A stretch of 64,000 nucleotides of DNA from Verrucomicrobiota bacterium (GTDB lineage Bacteria; Verrucomicrobiota; Verrucomicrobiia; Limisphaerales; CAIMTB01), in contig CAUJJW010000085.1 of the NCBI GenBank assembly GCA_963205105.1, positions 1 to 64,000 of the forward strand, in the 5' to 3' direction. The notes beneath the pieces were generated by a model, which saw nothing but the letters and a program-made list of their open reading frames with translations, was not told the origin of the DNA and ran no database searches. Position numbers and translations under genes: made by a program. Positions 1 through 9,121 of this stretch are shown here, one piece after another; within the stretch, counting starts at the first letter, position 1; each line of letters opens with the position of its first letter.

Positions 1-60
1 CCTCCGCCCTCCGTCCTCCGTCCTCCGCCCTCCGCCTCCGCCCTCCGCCCTCCGCCCTCC
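1..60. repeat. Heptamer tandem repeat (CCTCCGY)n
   Basis: The window opens with about eight head-to-tail copies of a 7-base unit CCTCCGC or CCTCCGT, one copy shortened to six bases. It ends just before the stop of the first gene, and its left extent is cut off by the window edge. Such pyrimidine-rich simple repeats slip easily during replication. No function is assigned. Confidence 0.85.
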
Positions 61-67
61 ACACTGC

Positions 68-898
68 CTACCGCGTCCACCGACGCAGGTGTTCCAGGCT
101 GCTTGCCGCCTGATCCGGAGTCCCGCATTCCACTGAAAACACGATGTCGCGCGGACACTGGTCTTCGACGATCCGGACGATGCGTTCCCAATCGAGCAGA
201 CCCTCACCACAGGCGCAGCCCACGGGCGTTCCGGTGACCCGCCCGCGTTCCTCAGCCGAATGGCTCTCGGAAATATCCTTGGCGTGCAGGTGCACCAACC
301 GGGACGCCACCCGGTCGAGCCAAGTGTACACATCGTGCCCGCACAGGTACGCATTGCCGGTGTCGAAGTTGATCCCGATCGAGGGGGACTTCACCAGGTT
401 GTAGATGCGATCCAACCCGTCGGGATGCCGGGAATACTGGGCGTGCGGCTCCAAACCGATCCTGACCCCGCGGCGTTCGGCGAGGAACGCAGCCTCCTGC
501 AACGTGTACTTGATGAGGACATGGTCCTCGGCTTCCGTCGTCCACTTCGCCTTGATGCCTTCGTCCGTGTTCACCACCGGCACACCGATCTCGGCCGCCA
601 CCCGAATGGCCATCTTCAAGTACTCGCCATGGACGTCCGGCCGTCCCAGGGGTCCGTGCGCCTGCAACCCGGAGATCGCCAGGCCTGACCGCTCGCAGGC
701 GTCCTTGATCCGCCACGGATCGTCCCACATCGAAACGGTGTGGTAGTAACCGGCCTCACTCATCAGCTCCCTGCCGAAGTGCACCATCGGCTCGAAGTAC
801 TGGTAGCCCATCGACGCCGCCTTCTCGACGGCCCATTCAAACGGCTTGTCCGAACTGCGTGAGAATTCGGCATTCAGCCCAACCTGGATCTTGCCCAT
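68..898 (-). CDS. Sugar phosphate isomerase/epimerase-like TIM-barrel protein
   Basis: A 276-residue protein of the xylose-isomerase-like/AP-endonuclease-2 superfamily. Visible barrel landmarks are GLEPHAQ, NFDTGNAY, LHAKDI and VECGT, which supply the usual Glu/Asp/His metal-binding residues of this fold. Members isomerise or epimerise sugars, hydroxypyruvate or inositol derivatives; the substrate cannot be read from sequence. I chose the ATG at 898 because an AAAAGGAG Shine-Dalgarno lies 8 to 15 bases upstream (906-913) and conserved sequence starts at MGKIQVGLN; a longer reading from 958 adds unconserved residues. No signal peptide, so cytoplasmic. It is separated by about 240 bases from thrC and is probably transcribed independently. 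Confidence 0.85.
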   Translation of the reverse strand: MGKIQVGLNAEFSRSSDKPFEWAVEKAASMGYQYFEPMVHFGRELMSEAGYYHTVSMWDDPWRIKDACERSGLAISGLQAHGPLGRPDVHGEYLKMAIRVAAEIGVPVVNTDEGIKAKWTTEAEDHVLIKYTLQEAAFLAERRGVRIGLEPHAQYSRHPDGLDRIYNLVKSPSIGINFDTGNAYLCGHDVYTWLDRVASRLVHLHAKDISESHSAEERGRVTGTPVGCACGEGLLDWERIVRIVEDQCPRDIVFSVECGTPDQAASSLEHLRRWTR

Positions 899-1139
899 CG
901 CCTCGCTCCTTTTGTGGGGTTTGGCGAACACTTCATCCACGACGGGCGCGGCGCGCAACGGCTTTGACGCCGACCGCTTGTTCCTTCACCTGCAGGAATG
1001 GCCGGGGGTCTCGGCGCGAGCGACGAACCTTGGCGGAGGTCTCCGACACCCAACCGGGACGCAGGCAGGAAACCAAACTCCCAACTTCTTCGCGGACGGC
1101 GGCTTCAGCGGGCGCCATGACGGTGCCCCATCGCGCGGG

Positions 1140-2222
1140 TCAACGGATCCCGATCACCTGGCTCACGGCTTCGAGGGTGGCAGGGACCACGGTGGGCTTG
1201 AATTCCGACTGTTCCATGGCCGTGTCCGGATCCTTCAGCCCATGGCCGGTCATGGTGGCGGTGATGACGCTGCCCGCAGGGATCGCCTTTTCACGAACGC
1301 ACCGGATCAAGCCTGCCAACGGCGCAGCACAGGCTGGTTCGACGAAGATGCCCTCGGTTCGGGCCACAAGGCGGTAGGCGGCGAGGATCTCGTCGTCGGT
1401 CACCTTGTCGATGCGCCCGCCCGAATCCTTCATGGCGCTCAGGGCACCCTGCCAGCTGGCAGGATTCCCAATGCGGATCGCGGTTGCGACGGTGTGCGGG
1501 TCCTCCACGGGTTTCCCGTCCACGATCGGTGCCGCGCCGGCGGCCTGCCACCCGAACATCCGGGGACGCCCGTTCACGATTCCGGCGGCGTTGTATTCCC
1601 GGAAACCCTTCCAGTACGCGGTGATGTTGCCGGCGTTCCCGACCGGCAGGAAATGGAAGTCGGGCGCGCGTCCCAGCTGGTCACAAATCTCAAACGCCGC
1701 GGTCTTTTGCCCTTCAATCCGTACCGGGTTCACGCTGTTGACCACCTCAACCTGTCCCGTTTCGCCGAGTTCCCGAACGATCCGGAGGGCCACGTCAAAG
1801 TTGCCCTGGATCGCGATGGTGGTGGCGCCGTACATCAGGGCCTGGGCCAGTTTTCCGAGGGCAATCTTGCCGTTGGGGAGGAGCACCACGCACCGGATGC
1901 CGGCGCGAGCCGCATACGCCGCGGCGCTCGCGGAGGTGTTTCCCGTGCTGGCGCAAATCACCACCTTCGCCCCGCGTTCCACCGCCTTCGACACCGCCAA
2001 AGTCATGCCGCGGTCCTTGAAGGAGGCGGTGGGATTCAGACCCTCGTACTTCAAGTGCAGCTCAAAATCGCCGCCGATCGCCTTCACGAAGTTCGGCACG
2101 GGAATCAGGGGCGTGTTGCCCTCGTGCAGGGTCACGACCGGGGTCGCTTCCGTCACCGGCAAGCGGCCACGGTACCGGTGAATCAGCCCGCGCCACGCGG
2201 AGGCCGGGAGTTGGGGAGTCAT
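1140..2222 (-). CDS. thrC: Threonine synthase
   Basis: PLP-dependent lyase converting O-phosphohomoserine to threonine, the last step of threonine synthesis. The 360-residue length fits the short bacterial class. The PLP lysine sits in NPTASFKDRG, and the phosphate-binding stretch is ICASTGNTSASAAAYAARAG-like, followed by a typical NSVNPVRIEGQKT segment. It begins 25 bases after the homoserine dehydrogenase stop on the same strand, so the two form a hom-thrC operon. The start at 2222 (MTPQLP) is preferred over an upstream ATG at 2267 that would overlap hom; a weak AAGGA lies about 13 bases upstream. No leader peptide or attenuator was seen upstream of the pair. Confidence 0.95.
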   Translation of the reverse strand: MTPQLPASAWRGLIHRYRGRLPVTEATPVVTLHEGNTPLIPVPNFVKAIGGDFELHLKYEGLNPTASFKDRGMTLAVSKAVERGAKVVICASTGNTSASAAAYAARAGIRCVVLLPNGKIALGKLAQALMYGATTIAIQGNFDVALRIVRELGETGQVEVVNSVNPVRIEGQKTAAFEICDQLGRAPDFHFLPVGNAGNITAYWKGFREYNAAGIVNGRPRMFGWQAAGAAPIVDGKPVEDPHTVATAIRIGNPASWQGALSAMKDSGGRIDKVTDDEILAAYRLVARTEGIFVEPACAAPLAGLIRCVREKAIPAGSVITATMTGHGLKDPDTAMEQSEFKPTVVPATLEAVSQVIGIR

Positions 2223-2247
2223 GCAGTTCAAGGGTTCCTTCCGAGGT

Positions 2248-3591
2248 TCATTCGAAGTTTTCCACACGGAACAACGCCGGTTCCGCCTTCACCACCGGCA
2301 GCCGCCGGATCGCCGTCATCGCGCGATCCACCGACTTCCGCGGCGCGTCATGCAACATCAGGATCAGCGGCACGCTCTCCCCTTCGTGCCCCTCCGGCTG
2401 GATCACCGACGAAATTCCAATTTTGTTCCGGGCGAGTTGTGTCGCAATGCGGGCCAGGACGCCCGGCCGATCCGTCACATTCAGTCGCAGGTAATGCCCG
2501 GAAATCATCTCCCCCGAAGGCATCACGGCGCCATGACGCTCGTGCGGAACGAATGGCGGTATCCGCTCCTCGCCGCCGCAGTTCAGGTCCAGCGCCGCAT
2601 CGGCCAGATCGCTCAGGACGGCGCTCGCCGTCGCGTCGCGCCCCGCGCCCCGACCGTAGTACAGCGTGTCTCCGACGATATCGCCGCGGACGTACACCGC
2701 ATTGAAGACTCCGGCCACGCTGGCCATCACGTGGGAGTTGGGCACCAGCGTCGGGCAAACGGAAATACTGACATGGGCGCCGGTCTTGCCGCTGCCCTTG
2801 GACCGGCCCTTCGCCGCCCCGCCCTCGACCGTCTTGATGGCCGCCAGCAGCTTGATCGTGTAACCCATCTGCCCCGCGAACTCCATGTCCAGCGGGGTCA
2901 CGTTGCGGATGCCCTCCACCGCCACATCCTCCACATCCACCCAAAACCCATGCGCCAACGACGCCAGAATGCCGGCCTTGTGCAAGGCGTCGTAACCGTC
3001 CACATCCAAACCCGGATCGGCTTCGGCATACCCCAGACGCTGGGCATCCGCCAAAACAGCCCCAAACTCCGCCCGCTCCGCCTTCATCCGGGTCAGGATG
3101 TAATTGCAGGTGCCGTTGAGAATGCCGTACATGCGGGCAATCCGGTTCCCCACCAATGCCTCCCGCAACACCTTGATGATGGGAATCCCTCCGGCCACCG
3201 AGGCTTCGTAGTACAGCCCTGCCCCATGCCGCACCGCCGCCTCGAACAGTTCCTCGCCATGCGCCGACAACAACGCCTTGTTGGCCGTCACCACCCGCTT
3301 GCCTGCCCGAAGCGCCCCCAGAATCATCTCCCGCGCCAGGGTCGTGCCTCCGACCAATTCCACCACGACCTGCACCTCGGGATCCGTCACCGCAGCCTTC
3401 CAATCGGTTGAAATCAACCGCTCCGGCACCTCGAAATCCCGGGTCTTGCGCACATCGCGCACGACCACCCGCCGGACCTGGAGGTCCACGCCCAGGCGGG
3501 ATGCCATCAACGGGCCATTCCGGCGAAGCCCGTTCACGACTCCGCCACCCACAGTTCCCGCCCCGAGTAGAGCCACGTTCACCTGCCGCAT
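2248..3591 (-). CDS. hom: Homoserine dehydrogenase with C-terminal ACT domain
   Basis: NAD(P)-dependent reduction of aspartate semialdehyde to homoserine, the branch to threonine and methionine. The 447-residue protein has an N-terminal Rossmann motif LLGAGTVGGGV, the family segment NGTCNYILTRM, the substrate-site region around EADPGLDVDGYDALHK, and a C-terminal ACT domain beginning near HYLRLNVTDRPGVLARIA. ACT domains in this family usually mediate threonine feedback inhibition. The start MRQVNVALLG at 3591 places the nucleotide-binding motif at the expected distance; an upstream extension to 3618 is possible. It is the first gene of a two-gene unit with thrC. Confidence 0.95.
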   Translation of the reverse strand: MRQVNVALLGAGTVGGGVVNGLRRNGPLMASRLGVDLQVRRVVVRDVRKTRDFEVPERLISTDWKAAVTDPEVQVVVELVGGTTLAREMILGALRAGKRVVTANKALLSAHGEELFEAAVRHGAGLYYEASVAGGIPIIKVLREALVGNRIARMYGILNGTCNYILTRMKAERAEFGAVLADAQRLGYAEADPGLDVDGYDALHKAGILASLAHGFWVDVEDVAVEGIRNVTPLDMEFAGQMGYTIKLLAAIKTVEGGAAKGRSKGSGKTGAHVSISVCPTLVPNSHVMASVAGVFNAVYVRGDIVGDTLYYGRGAGRDATASAVLSDLADAALDLNCGGEERIPPFVPHERHGAVMPSGEMISGHYLRLNVTDRPGVLARIATQLARNKIGISSVIQPEGHEGESVPLILMLHDAPRKSVDRAMTAIRRLPVVKAEPALFRVENFE

Positions 3592-3658
3592 AAAGGACGC
3601 GCAGCTTGCCGCGCCCACCCCAGCCCCGACAAACGCAAAACGTACCTCGCGAAAACCC

Positions 3659-4627
3659 CTACTCCGCCCCCCGCGGCGTGTACTTCGACACCGCCGCCAA
3701 CCGCTCCCACAGCCCGCGCTCCTCCTCCGTGACCGTCGTCGGCACGTCCACCCGCAGATTCACATACAAATCCCCCTGCGTCCCATCCGCCCCCGGCAAC
3801 CCCCGGGTGCGCACCCGCAACGACTGCCCGTTCCGCGACCCTGCCGGCACCCGCACATGCACCCGACCATCCAACGTCGGCACACTCACCGTCGCACCCA
3901 ACACCGCCTCCCATGGCGCCAACGCCACTTCCGTCACCAAATCCTGCCCGCGCACCTGAAAATCCGGATGCCGCGCCAGTCGCACCCGAAGGTAAAGGTC
4001 GCCCGGCGCTCCTCGGAATCCTTCCTCCCCCTTGCCTGCCACCCGGATCAACTGGCCTTCCCGAACCCCCGGCGGAATCCGCACCTGCAAGGACGTCCGT
4101 TCCGCCTGCCCCTCCCGCGGATGCGCCCGCTCCATCGTCACCGTCCGCACCGATCCGTGAAGCACTTCGTCCAGGGCCACCACAATCTCACCCTCCACAT
4201 CGGCCCCACGGCTCGCCGGTGCCTCATCCTCGCCAAACCCCCGCCGACCACCACGCCCGCCAAAGAGCGATTCAAAGAAATCGCTGAACCCGGCCCCTTC
4301 GAAGTGGAATTCCTGGGCGTTGCCCTCCGCCGACCGCCGCGCCGACCGCCGTCCGCCAAAGCCCGGCGGCGGGCGAAACTCGGACCCCGACCGAAAGTCC
4401 GGCCCCAGTTCGTCGTACTTGCGCCGATTCTCCGGGGTGCCCAGCACTTCATACGCCTCGTTGATCTCCTTGAACCGTTCTTCCGAACTCTTCTTGTCCT
4501 TGGCGACGTCGGGATGATGTTCGCGCGCCAGCCGCCGAAACGCCTTCTTGATGTCCTCCTCGGTGGCGGAACGCGGTACTCCCAGCGTTTCGTAATAGTC
4601 TTTGTATCGCACAGGCACCCGCGTCAT
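3659..4627 (-). CDS. J-domain co-chaperone, CbpA/DnaJ-like without zinc fingers
   Basis: Co-chaperone that stimulates an Hsp70 (DnaK) ATPase. The 322-residue protein has an N-terminal J domain with KDYYETLGVPR and the diagnostic HPD in REHHPDVAKD, then a Gly/Phe-rich linker (FGGRRSARRS to FSDFFESLFGGRGGR) and two C-terminal substrate-binding domains (GSVRTVTMERA, RIPPGVREGQLIRVAGKGE). The CxxCxGxG zinc-finger repeats of classical DnaJ are absent, which makes this the CbpA (type II) class. The start MTRVPVRYKDYY at 4627 is chosen by domain alignment; no clear Shine-Dalgarno. It lies between hom and a nucleoside hydrolase with no obvious functional link. Confidence 0.9.
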   Translation of the reverse strand: MTRVPVRYKDYYETLGVPRSATEEDIKKAFRRLAREHHPDVAKDKKSSEERFKEINEAYEVLGTPENRRKYDELGPDFRSGSEFRPPPGFGGRRSARRSAEGNAQEFHFEGAGFSDFFESLFGGRGGRRGFGEDEAPASRGADVEGEIVVALDEVLHGSVRTVTMERAHPREGQAERTSLQVRIPPGVREGQLIRVAGKGEEGFRGAPGDLYLRVRLARHPDFQVRGQDLVTEVALAPWEAVLGATVSVPTLDGRVHVRVPAGSRNGQSLRVRTRGLPGADGTQGDLYVNLRVDVPTTVTEEERGLWERLAAVSKYTPRGAE

Positions 4628-4682
4628 TGAACACACAGGTCCGTCTCTTGCGCAACCCGGCACACCCCCAGGACCTGGTCTT

Positions 4683-5723
4683 TCAATGACCCGACGCCGG
4701 CGCGTTCGGCCCGGTCAGTCGCTCCGCCATCCATTCGTGGAACGACTCCAACCGCTTCCACGAGGTCGCCACCTGCATCGGTTTCGCACCCGGTTCGATC
4801 CGCGTGAATCCCTCGTCCGTGACCCCGATCGGCAACCGCTCCATCCCGCACAACTCCGTGCCGGTCGCCAGATAGATCGCCACACAATCAAACAGCGTCG
4901 ACGACAGACGCTCCACCGACGGCGGGGCGAGGTCGCTGCGTTTGGCCGCCCACACCCGGTAGTTCGCCAGAATGGTCTTCGCCACGGGATCGTTGGATTC
5001 CCGGACTTTCGAGAAGGTCGAGCCGCTGAGTTGCACCAGCCCGCAGGTGTCCAGAGGCGTGATGGTCACCTCCCACGGAGCGCTCAACGCCGCCCGACAC
5101 GCCGCCGGCGCGCACTTCACATTCCATTCCGCCGCCACGTTCGTGCTCCCGCCATACCCGATCCGAACACTCCCGTGCATGCCGATGAACCGCGCCCGCT
5201 CCGCGATGCGGGGCTCCCGCTTCAGAGCCTCCGCCACATTCGAAAGCGGTCCGATGGCGATCAGTGTCACCGGCTTGGGTGAACTCAGAATCAAATCGAT
5301 CATCGCCTGCACCCCGTCGGCGTGCACCCGACCCGGATAGGTCTTCAAATCGTAGTCGCCTAGCCAGGCACCCTGCGATTCCTCCCCGCCCACACCAGCC
5401 ACCTCGATCCCCACCCCAATCGGCACATCGCTTCGGCCCATCGCCACCAGAAGCTTGGCCAGCAACCGGGTCCGGTACGTGGGTCGGCCGTAATCGCTCA
5501 CCGCCAGCTTCAAATCCAGCTCGGGACACTTGAGCAGCAGTCCCAACGCCCAGGTGTCGTCGATGTCATCCCCGATGTCGGTGTCCAGGATGACCGGAAT
5601 CCGTTGCACACCAACCGAAGCGGCGGGCGCAGCGAAACCGGTTGGCGAGAGGACGCCGACCACTCCCGAGAGCGCCGCGGCGAGAACCGTGCGCACCACC
5701 CACCGTCTCAATGACGTTTTCAT
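4683..5723 (-). CDS. Exported inosine-uridine preferring nucleoside hydrolase family protein
   Basis: Nucleoside hydrolases cleave the N-glycosidic bond of ribonucleosides using a calcium ion held by an N-terminal aspartate cluster. Here that cluster is ILDTDIGDDIDDTWAL. The 346-residue protein has a clear signal peptide, MKTSLRRWVVRTVLAAALSG followed by a hydrophobic core and an AAPAA cleavage region, so it should act in the periplasm or outside the cell. That is unlike most characterised cytoplasmic members but common among paralogues in this phylum. The start at 5723 is set by the signal peptide. Substrate preference cannot be told from sequence. Confidence 0.87.
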   Translation of the reverse strand: MKTSLRRWVVRTVLAAALSGVVGVLSPTGFAAPAASVGVQRIPVILDTDIGDDIDDTWALGLLLKCPELDLKLAVSDYGRPTYRTRLLAKLLVAMGRSDVPIGVGIEVAGVGGEESQGAWLGDYDLKTYPGRVHADGVQAMIDLILSSPKPVTLIAIGPLSNVAEALKREPRIAERARFIGMHGSVRIGYGGSTNVAAEWNVKCAPAACRAALSAPWEVTITPLDTCGLVQLSGSTFSKVRESNDPVAKTILANYRVWAAKRSDLAPPSVERLSSTLFDCVAIYLATGTELCGMERLPIGVTDEGFTRIEPGAKPMQVATSWKRLESFHEWMAERLTGPNAPASGH

Positions 5724-6226
5724 AGGAATTCCCGCGAAGAATGATCCGACCCAACAGCGCTCGCCACTCCCAATCCGCCGACCATCGACTCCCACAACAC
5801 GCGCTCGTGCGTTGGTCGGGAAGGGAACACGCCAACAGGGAGGGGACGAAATCTTACTGACCCGAGTGGCTAGCCGATTGAGTTAGGCTTCGAGACGACA
5901 ATCTCCTTGGGCTGGAGAGGTCGACCCTTCACGGTGGTATTCACAGGGAGGTGAGGAATTGGCGGGTCAGCGCAGCGATCGTGCGTGGAGGCACTCGCCA
6001 TGCGAACGGCCCCAGACGATGTCCCCAGCGGAACGTTGTCTCCATTCCTCGTCGGGCTCTGGCCCGAGTCACCGCAGCATCGCGGACCCCATCCCACTCC
6101 AAAGTCAAAACACCCAATCACGACGGGCGCACGCATTCCGCCATGTGCCCTGCCCTGGCTGCGAATCCAGCGGAACCAATACCCGCCAAGCCCAAACCCC
6201 TCTTCGGTCCCATCGTCTCTCGCATC
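5724..6226. other. Divergent intergenic region
   Basis: About 500 bases separate the minus-strand nucleoside hydrolase from the plus-strand NHL protein. I see no convincing gene; open frames here have no recognisable domain and no ribosome-binding site. On the minus strand around 5875-5945 a short stretch reads VNTTVKGRPLQPKEIVVSK, which looks protein-like and might be the tail of a lost gene. Promoters for both flanking genes are expected here but I could not pick convincing -35/-10 pairs. Confidence 0.5.
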
Positions 6227-8227
6227 ATGAAAACCTGCCTGCACCTGGCATCCTTCCTGGGACTCCTGCTCTCCGGAGTCATCGCCCACGCCGTACCCAC
6301 CATTGACAGCATCACCGGGGTGACCAATGGCACCTACACCGTCGGCAATATCCTGAACTTCACCGTCAATTTTTCGGAGCCCATCACGGTCACCGGAACG
6401 GATAGCGCGCTCAGCCTCACACTTGGCTCGACCGCGCAATCAGCCGCTTACGTCTCCAAGACTTCCACCAACATCACCTACACCTACACGGTGCAAGCCG
6501 GCGACAGCGCCCCGATCGGCGTCGTCGTCGGTGTCATCTCGCTTGGCGCCAGCACCATCACCGATTCCATCGGCAACCCCGCCAACCTCAGCCGGGCCGG
6601 TTCCACGGATTTCTACCGTTCCACCCCGATCTCAACCGGGCTTGCCTTCCCGACCGGTTTGCGAGTGGACACGGCGACCAGCAACCTCGTGGTGGCCGAC
6701 GTCAACAACAACACCATCAAGATCTTCTCCAGCAACGGCACCCTGCTCTCGTCGTTCAACACAGGGCTGAATAAGCCGTATGGTTTCACGGTGGATGCTT
6801 CCGGAAACTACCTGGTCGCCAATACTTTCGCCAACCGGCTCGACAAGTTTGCAACCAACGGCACCTTCCTCAACACCATCACGCCCTCAGGCACCGGCGC
6901 GAGCGGGTTCAACAGACCCTTCGGCGTCACCGTCGATAGTTCCGGGAACATCCTGGTCTCCGACTTCAACAACCATCGCGTCGCGAAACTCCAGCCCGAC
7001 GGCACGTTCATTCAAAACGTCGGCTCAGGTCTGAGCCGTCCCACCGGCACGATTCTGGATGAGTTCGGCAACGTCTATGTGACCGACTCGAGCAACAATC
7101 GCATTCAAGTCTTCCAAAGCGACGGCACCTTCATCCGCACCATTGGTGCGGGGTTCATCAGTTCTCCTTACGGCCTCACCTGGGATGCGGCCGGCAACAT
7201 CGTCGTGGCGTGCAACGGCACCGCCAGCGTCTCGGTATACACCCGCTCCGGACTCTTCCAACGCTCCTTCGCCATGACCGGACCCTTTCCCAATGCCGTC
7301 GGAGGCGTCGCGGTGGCCGCCTCTGGCGATATCTATGTGGCCAGCAGCGAAGACCGGGAGATTCAACTCTGGGGCCGCCTCTTTCCTATCACAGCGTTCA
7401 TCGATGCCACCCCCCCCTCCGACATCAGCCTCAGCTCGGCCTCCGTGGGGGAGAATCAGTCCATCGGCACCACTGTCGGCACCCTCAGCGGCACGGATGC
7501 CGATCCGGGAAACACCGGAACGTTCACGCTCGTCAGCGGCGTCGGCGACACCGACAACGCCAAGTTCAGCATCGTGGGATCGACTCTGAAGACCTCGGTC
7601 GTGTTGGACTATGAGGCGGCAAGCAGCCTTTCCGTCCGAATTCGCGTCACCGACGCAGGCGGCCTGTTCTTCGAAGAGGCCTTCACCATCACCGTGTCTG
7701 ACGTGAACGAGCCGCCAGTCTTCGCCGGCTACAGTTTCTCGGTGGCAAAGAACACCGCGGCAACGGTTCACCTGGCCAAGATCCTTGCCCGGACCACCGA
7801 TCCGGAAGGTAACAGCCGGTCGGTCACCGCGGCCGACACCACCAGTCTTCAAGGCGGCACCATCGTCGTCCAATCCTCCTCCATCCTTTACACCCCCGCC
7901 TCCGACTTTACGGGCGTCGATAGCTTCCAGATCACCTTCAGCGATGGCACCACCCCCGTGGCGGGTCAGGTCGATATCAACGTCTCGACCGGCGCTGCCG
8001 GCAACGGGTCCGCGTTGGTTTCCATCTCAGTCGAAGGCAGCGACGTGCTCCTGCGATTCGCCGGAATTCCCGGCACGAACTACCTCCTCCAACGGTCCGA
8101 AAGTCTGACCGAGCCGGTGACCTGGAACACGCTGTCGACCATCGCAGCGGATGCCAACGGTTTCGTCCTCTACACGGACAACAGTCCACCCAGCCCCTCC
8201 TATTGGCGGACCCTCGCGGCGCCCTGA
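6227..8227 (+). CDS. Secreted NHL-repeat beta-propeller / cadherin-like protein
   Basis: A 666-residue exported protein. Residues 1 to about 22 are a signal peptide (MKTCLHLASFLGLLLSG, cleavage near AHA). Next comes an Ig-like domain with alternating polar strands to about residue 125. Then about six NHL-type blades follow, each with a phrase such as GFTVDASGNYLVAN, GVTVDSSGNILVSD or TILDEFGNVYVTD, forming a propeller to about residue 385. After it come a cadherin-like domain (SVGENQSIGTTVGTL, ending VSDVNEPP), a second Ig-like domain, and a C-terminal module (YLLQRSESL, WNTLSTIAAD, YWRTLAAP) that I associate with large secreted Verrucomicrobia proteins. The start at 6227 is set by the signal peptide; upstream extension is unlikely. 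Probable extracellular binding or adhesion protein; ligand unknown. Confidence 0.85.
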   Translation: MKTCLHLASFLGLLLSGVIAHAVPTIDSITGVTNGTYTVGNILNFTVNFSEPITVTGTDSALSLTLGSTAQSAAYVSKTSTNITYTYTVQAGDSAPIGVVVGVISLGASTITDSIGNPANLSRAGSTDFYRSTPISTGLAFPTGLRVDTATSNLVVADVNNNTIKIFSSNGTLLSSFNTGLNKPYGFTVDASGNYLVANTFANRLDKFATNGTFLNTITPSGTGASGFNRPFGVTVDSSGNILVSDFNNHRVAKLQPDGTFIQNVGSGLSRPTGTILDEFGNVYVTDSSNNRIQVFQSDGTFIRTIGAGFISSPYGLTWDAAGNIVVACNGTASVSVYTRSGLFQRSFAMTGPFPNAVGGVAVAASGDIYVASSEDREIQLWGRLFPITAFIDATPPSDISLSSASVGENQSIGTTVGTLSGTDADPGNTGTFTLVSGVGDTDNAKFSIVGSTLKTSVVLDYEAASSLSVRIRVTDAGGLFFEEAFTITVSDVNEPPVFAGYSFSVAKNTAATVHLAKILARTTDPEGNSRSVTAADTTSLQGGTIVVQSSSILYTPASDFTGVDSFQITFSDGTTPVAGQVDINVSTGAAGNGSALVSISVEGSDVLLRFAGIPGTNYLLQRSESLTEPVTWNTLSTIAADANGFVLYTDNSPPSPSYWRTLAAP

Positions 8228-8927
8228 ACCCTTTACCCTCCTGATCATCAAATTACATCCCGTCCTCTCCGTCACTTTCCTTCACGCGTTGCTCGCGGGC
8301 CCCGCCCATGCCGCCATCCTTTCCGGAAGCGAAACGCTCTCCAGCGGGAACATCGTCTATGACACACCGTTCGCGGGGATCTCGCGGACCCTGAATATCT
8401 CGGCAACTGTCGGCAACATCACCGACCTCAGCGTGACCCTGAACCTCGGCAGCGCGGCGGGAGACACTGCTTGGAACAGTGACCTGTATGTGCAGTTGAC
8501 CAGTCCGCAGGGTACCGTTGCGGTGTTGGTCAACCGCCCCGGCATCACCGCCTCCGACTCAGTGGGCTACGGGGACTCAGGCATCGACGTGACCTTTCAT
8601 GATTCGGCAGTTCAGGATGTTCACCTCTACCAGGAGATTTCCTACACGCTGAACTCAGGCGGTCAGCTGACCGGCACCTGGCAATCGGACGGCCGAACCG
8701 ATCCCACCAGCTTGTCGCGCAGCAGCCCGATGAGTCAGTTCATCGGTGAAAACCCCAACGGCGCCTGGGTGCTGCTCGTCGCCGACCTCGGCAATGGCAA
8801 CGTGGCCCAGGTCAATTCCTGGGGAATATCGGGTGTGACGGCGGCCGTCCCGGAGCCAGCGACCTTGGCCGCCTGGACCGGCCTGGCGCTGGTTGCGTTC
8901 GGTTGGGTTCGGCATCGGCACCGATAA
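8151..8927 (+). CDS. PEP-CTERM exported protein with proprotein-convertase P-domain-like fold
   Basis: The C terminus is a PEP-CTERM tail: VPEPATLAAWTGL, a hydrophobic segment, then WVRHRHR. This is the substrate signal for exosortase. The body resembles the P-domain/subtilisin-associated beta-sandwich (TDLSVTLNLG, SDLYVQLTSPQGT, NPNGAWVLLVADLGNGN, VNSWGISG). A signal-peptide-like hydrophobic stretch (LSVTFLHALLAGPAHA) begins near 8259. The only in-frame ATG, at 8151, lies inside the preceding NHL gene and would add an unlikely N terminus. A CTG at 8241, just after the previous stop, would give a normal signal peptide, but no Shine-Dalgarno is visible. The true start is therefore unresolved. 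Likely an envelope-anchored or secreted adhesin/matrix protein. Confidence 0.75.
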   Translation: MPTVSSSTRTTVHPAPPIGGPSRRPEPFTLLIIKLHPVLSVTFLHALLAGPAHAAILSGSETLSSGNIVYDTPFAGISRTLNISATVGNITDLSVTLNLGSAAGDTAWNSDLYVQLTSPQGTVAVLVNRPGITASDSVGYGDSGIDVTFHDSAVQDVHLYQEISYTLNSGGQLTGTWQSDGRTDPTSLSRSSPMSQFIGENPNGAWVLLVADLGNGNVAQVNSWGISGVTAAVPEPATLAAWTGLALVAFGWVRHRHR

Positions 8928-8929
8928 AG

Positions 8930-9058
8930 GCGCTTCGGACCGCGGAGCTGGGCATCCAGCTCTCGGATGCCCAGGCGCTGGCCCTTCCCTCCGCTCGGGG
9001 GACTTTTCCCCTCTTTCCTGATATGGAGAACTTGCTGTCCCACCTTCGCCAGCAAGGA
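8930..9058 (+). pseudogene. Decayed fragment of a HAD-family hydrolase gene
   Basis: Between the PEP-CTERM stop and the intact HAD gene, and in frame with the latter, about 43 codons read like the middle of that same protein. AELGIQLSDAQALALPSA and FPLFPDMENLLSHLRQQG align with AELGVPLSERETTALPRS and LPIFPDVEDMLAHLRRLG of the intact gene (at about 9329-9463), with about 20 of 40 residues identical. The catalytic Asp motif and the C-terminal half are missing. This looks like the remains of an old partial duplication, not an N-terminal domain of the next protein. Confidence 0.7.
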
Positions 9059-9121
9059 AGCACCCACCTCGTCACATCCCAGTGGCCCGAGTGCTGGTGC
9101 CGGGTCGATGCTTCGCACGTC

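Noticed and set aside
933-1118. Minus-strand 61-codon open frame between the sugar isomerase and thrC
   Set aside because: Arg-rich, no ribosome-binding site, overlaps only a non-conserved extension of its neighbour; typical random open frame in GC-rich DNA.
5870-6439. Minus-strand open frame in the intergenic region upstream of the NHL gene
   Set aside because: Most of it is antisense to the NHL signal peptide; only a short terminal stretch looks protein-like and no start or domain supports it.
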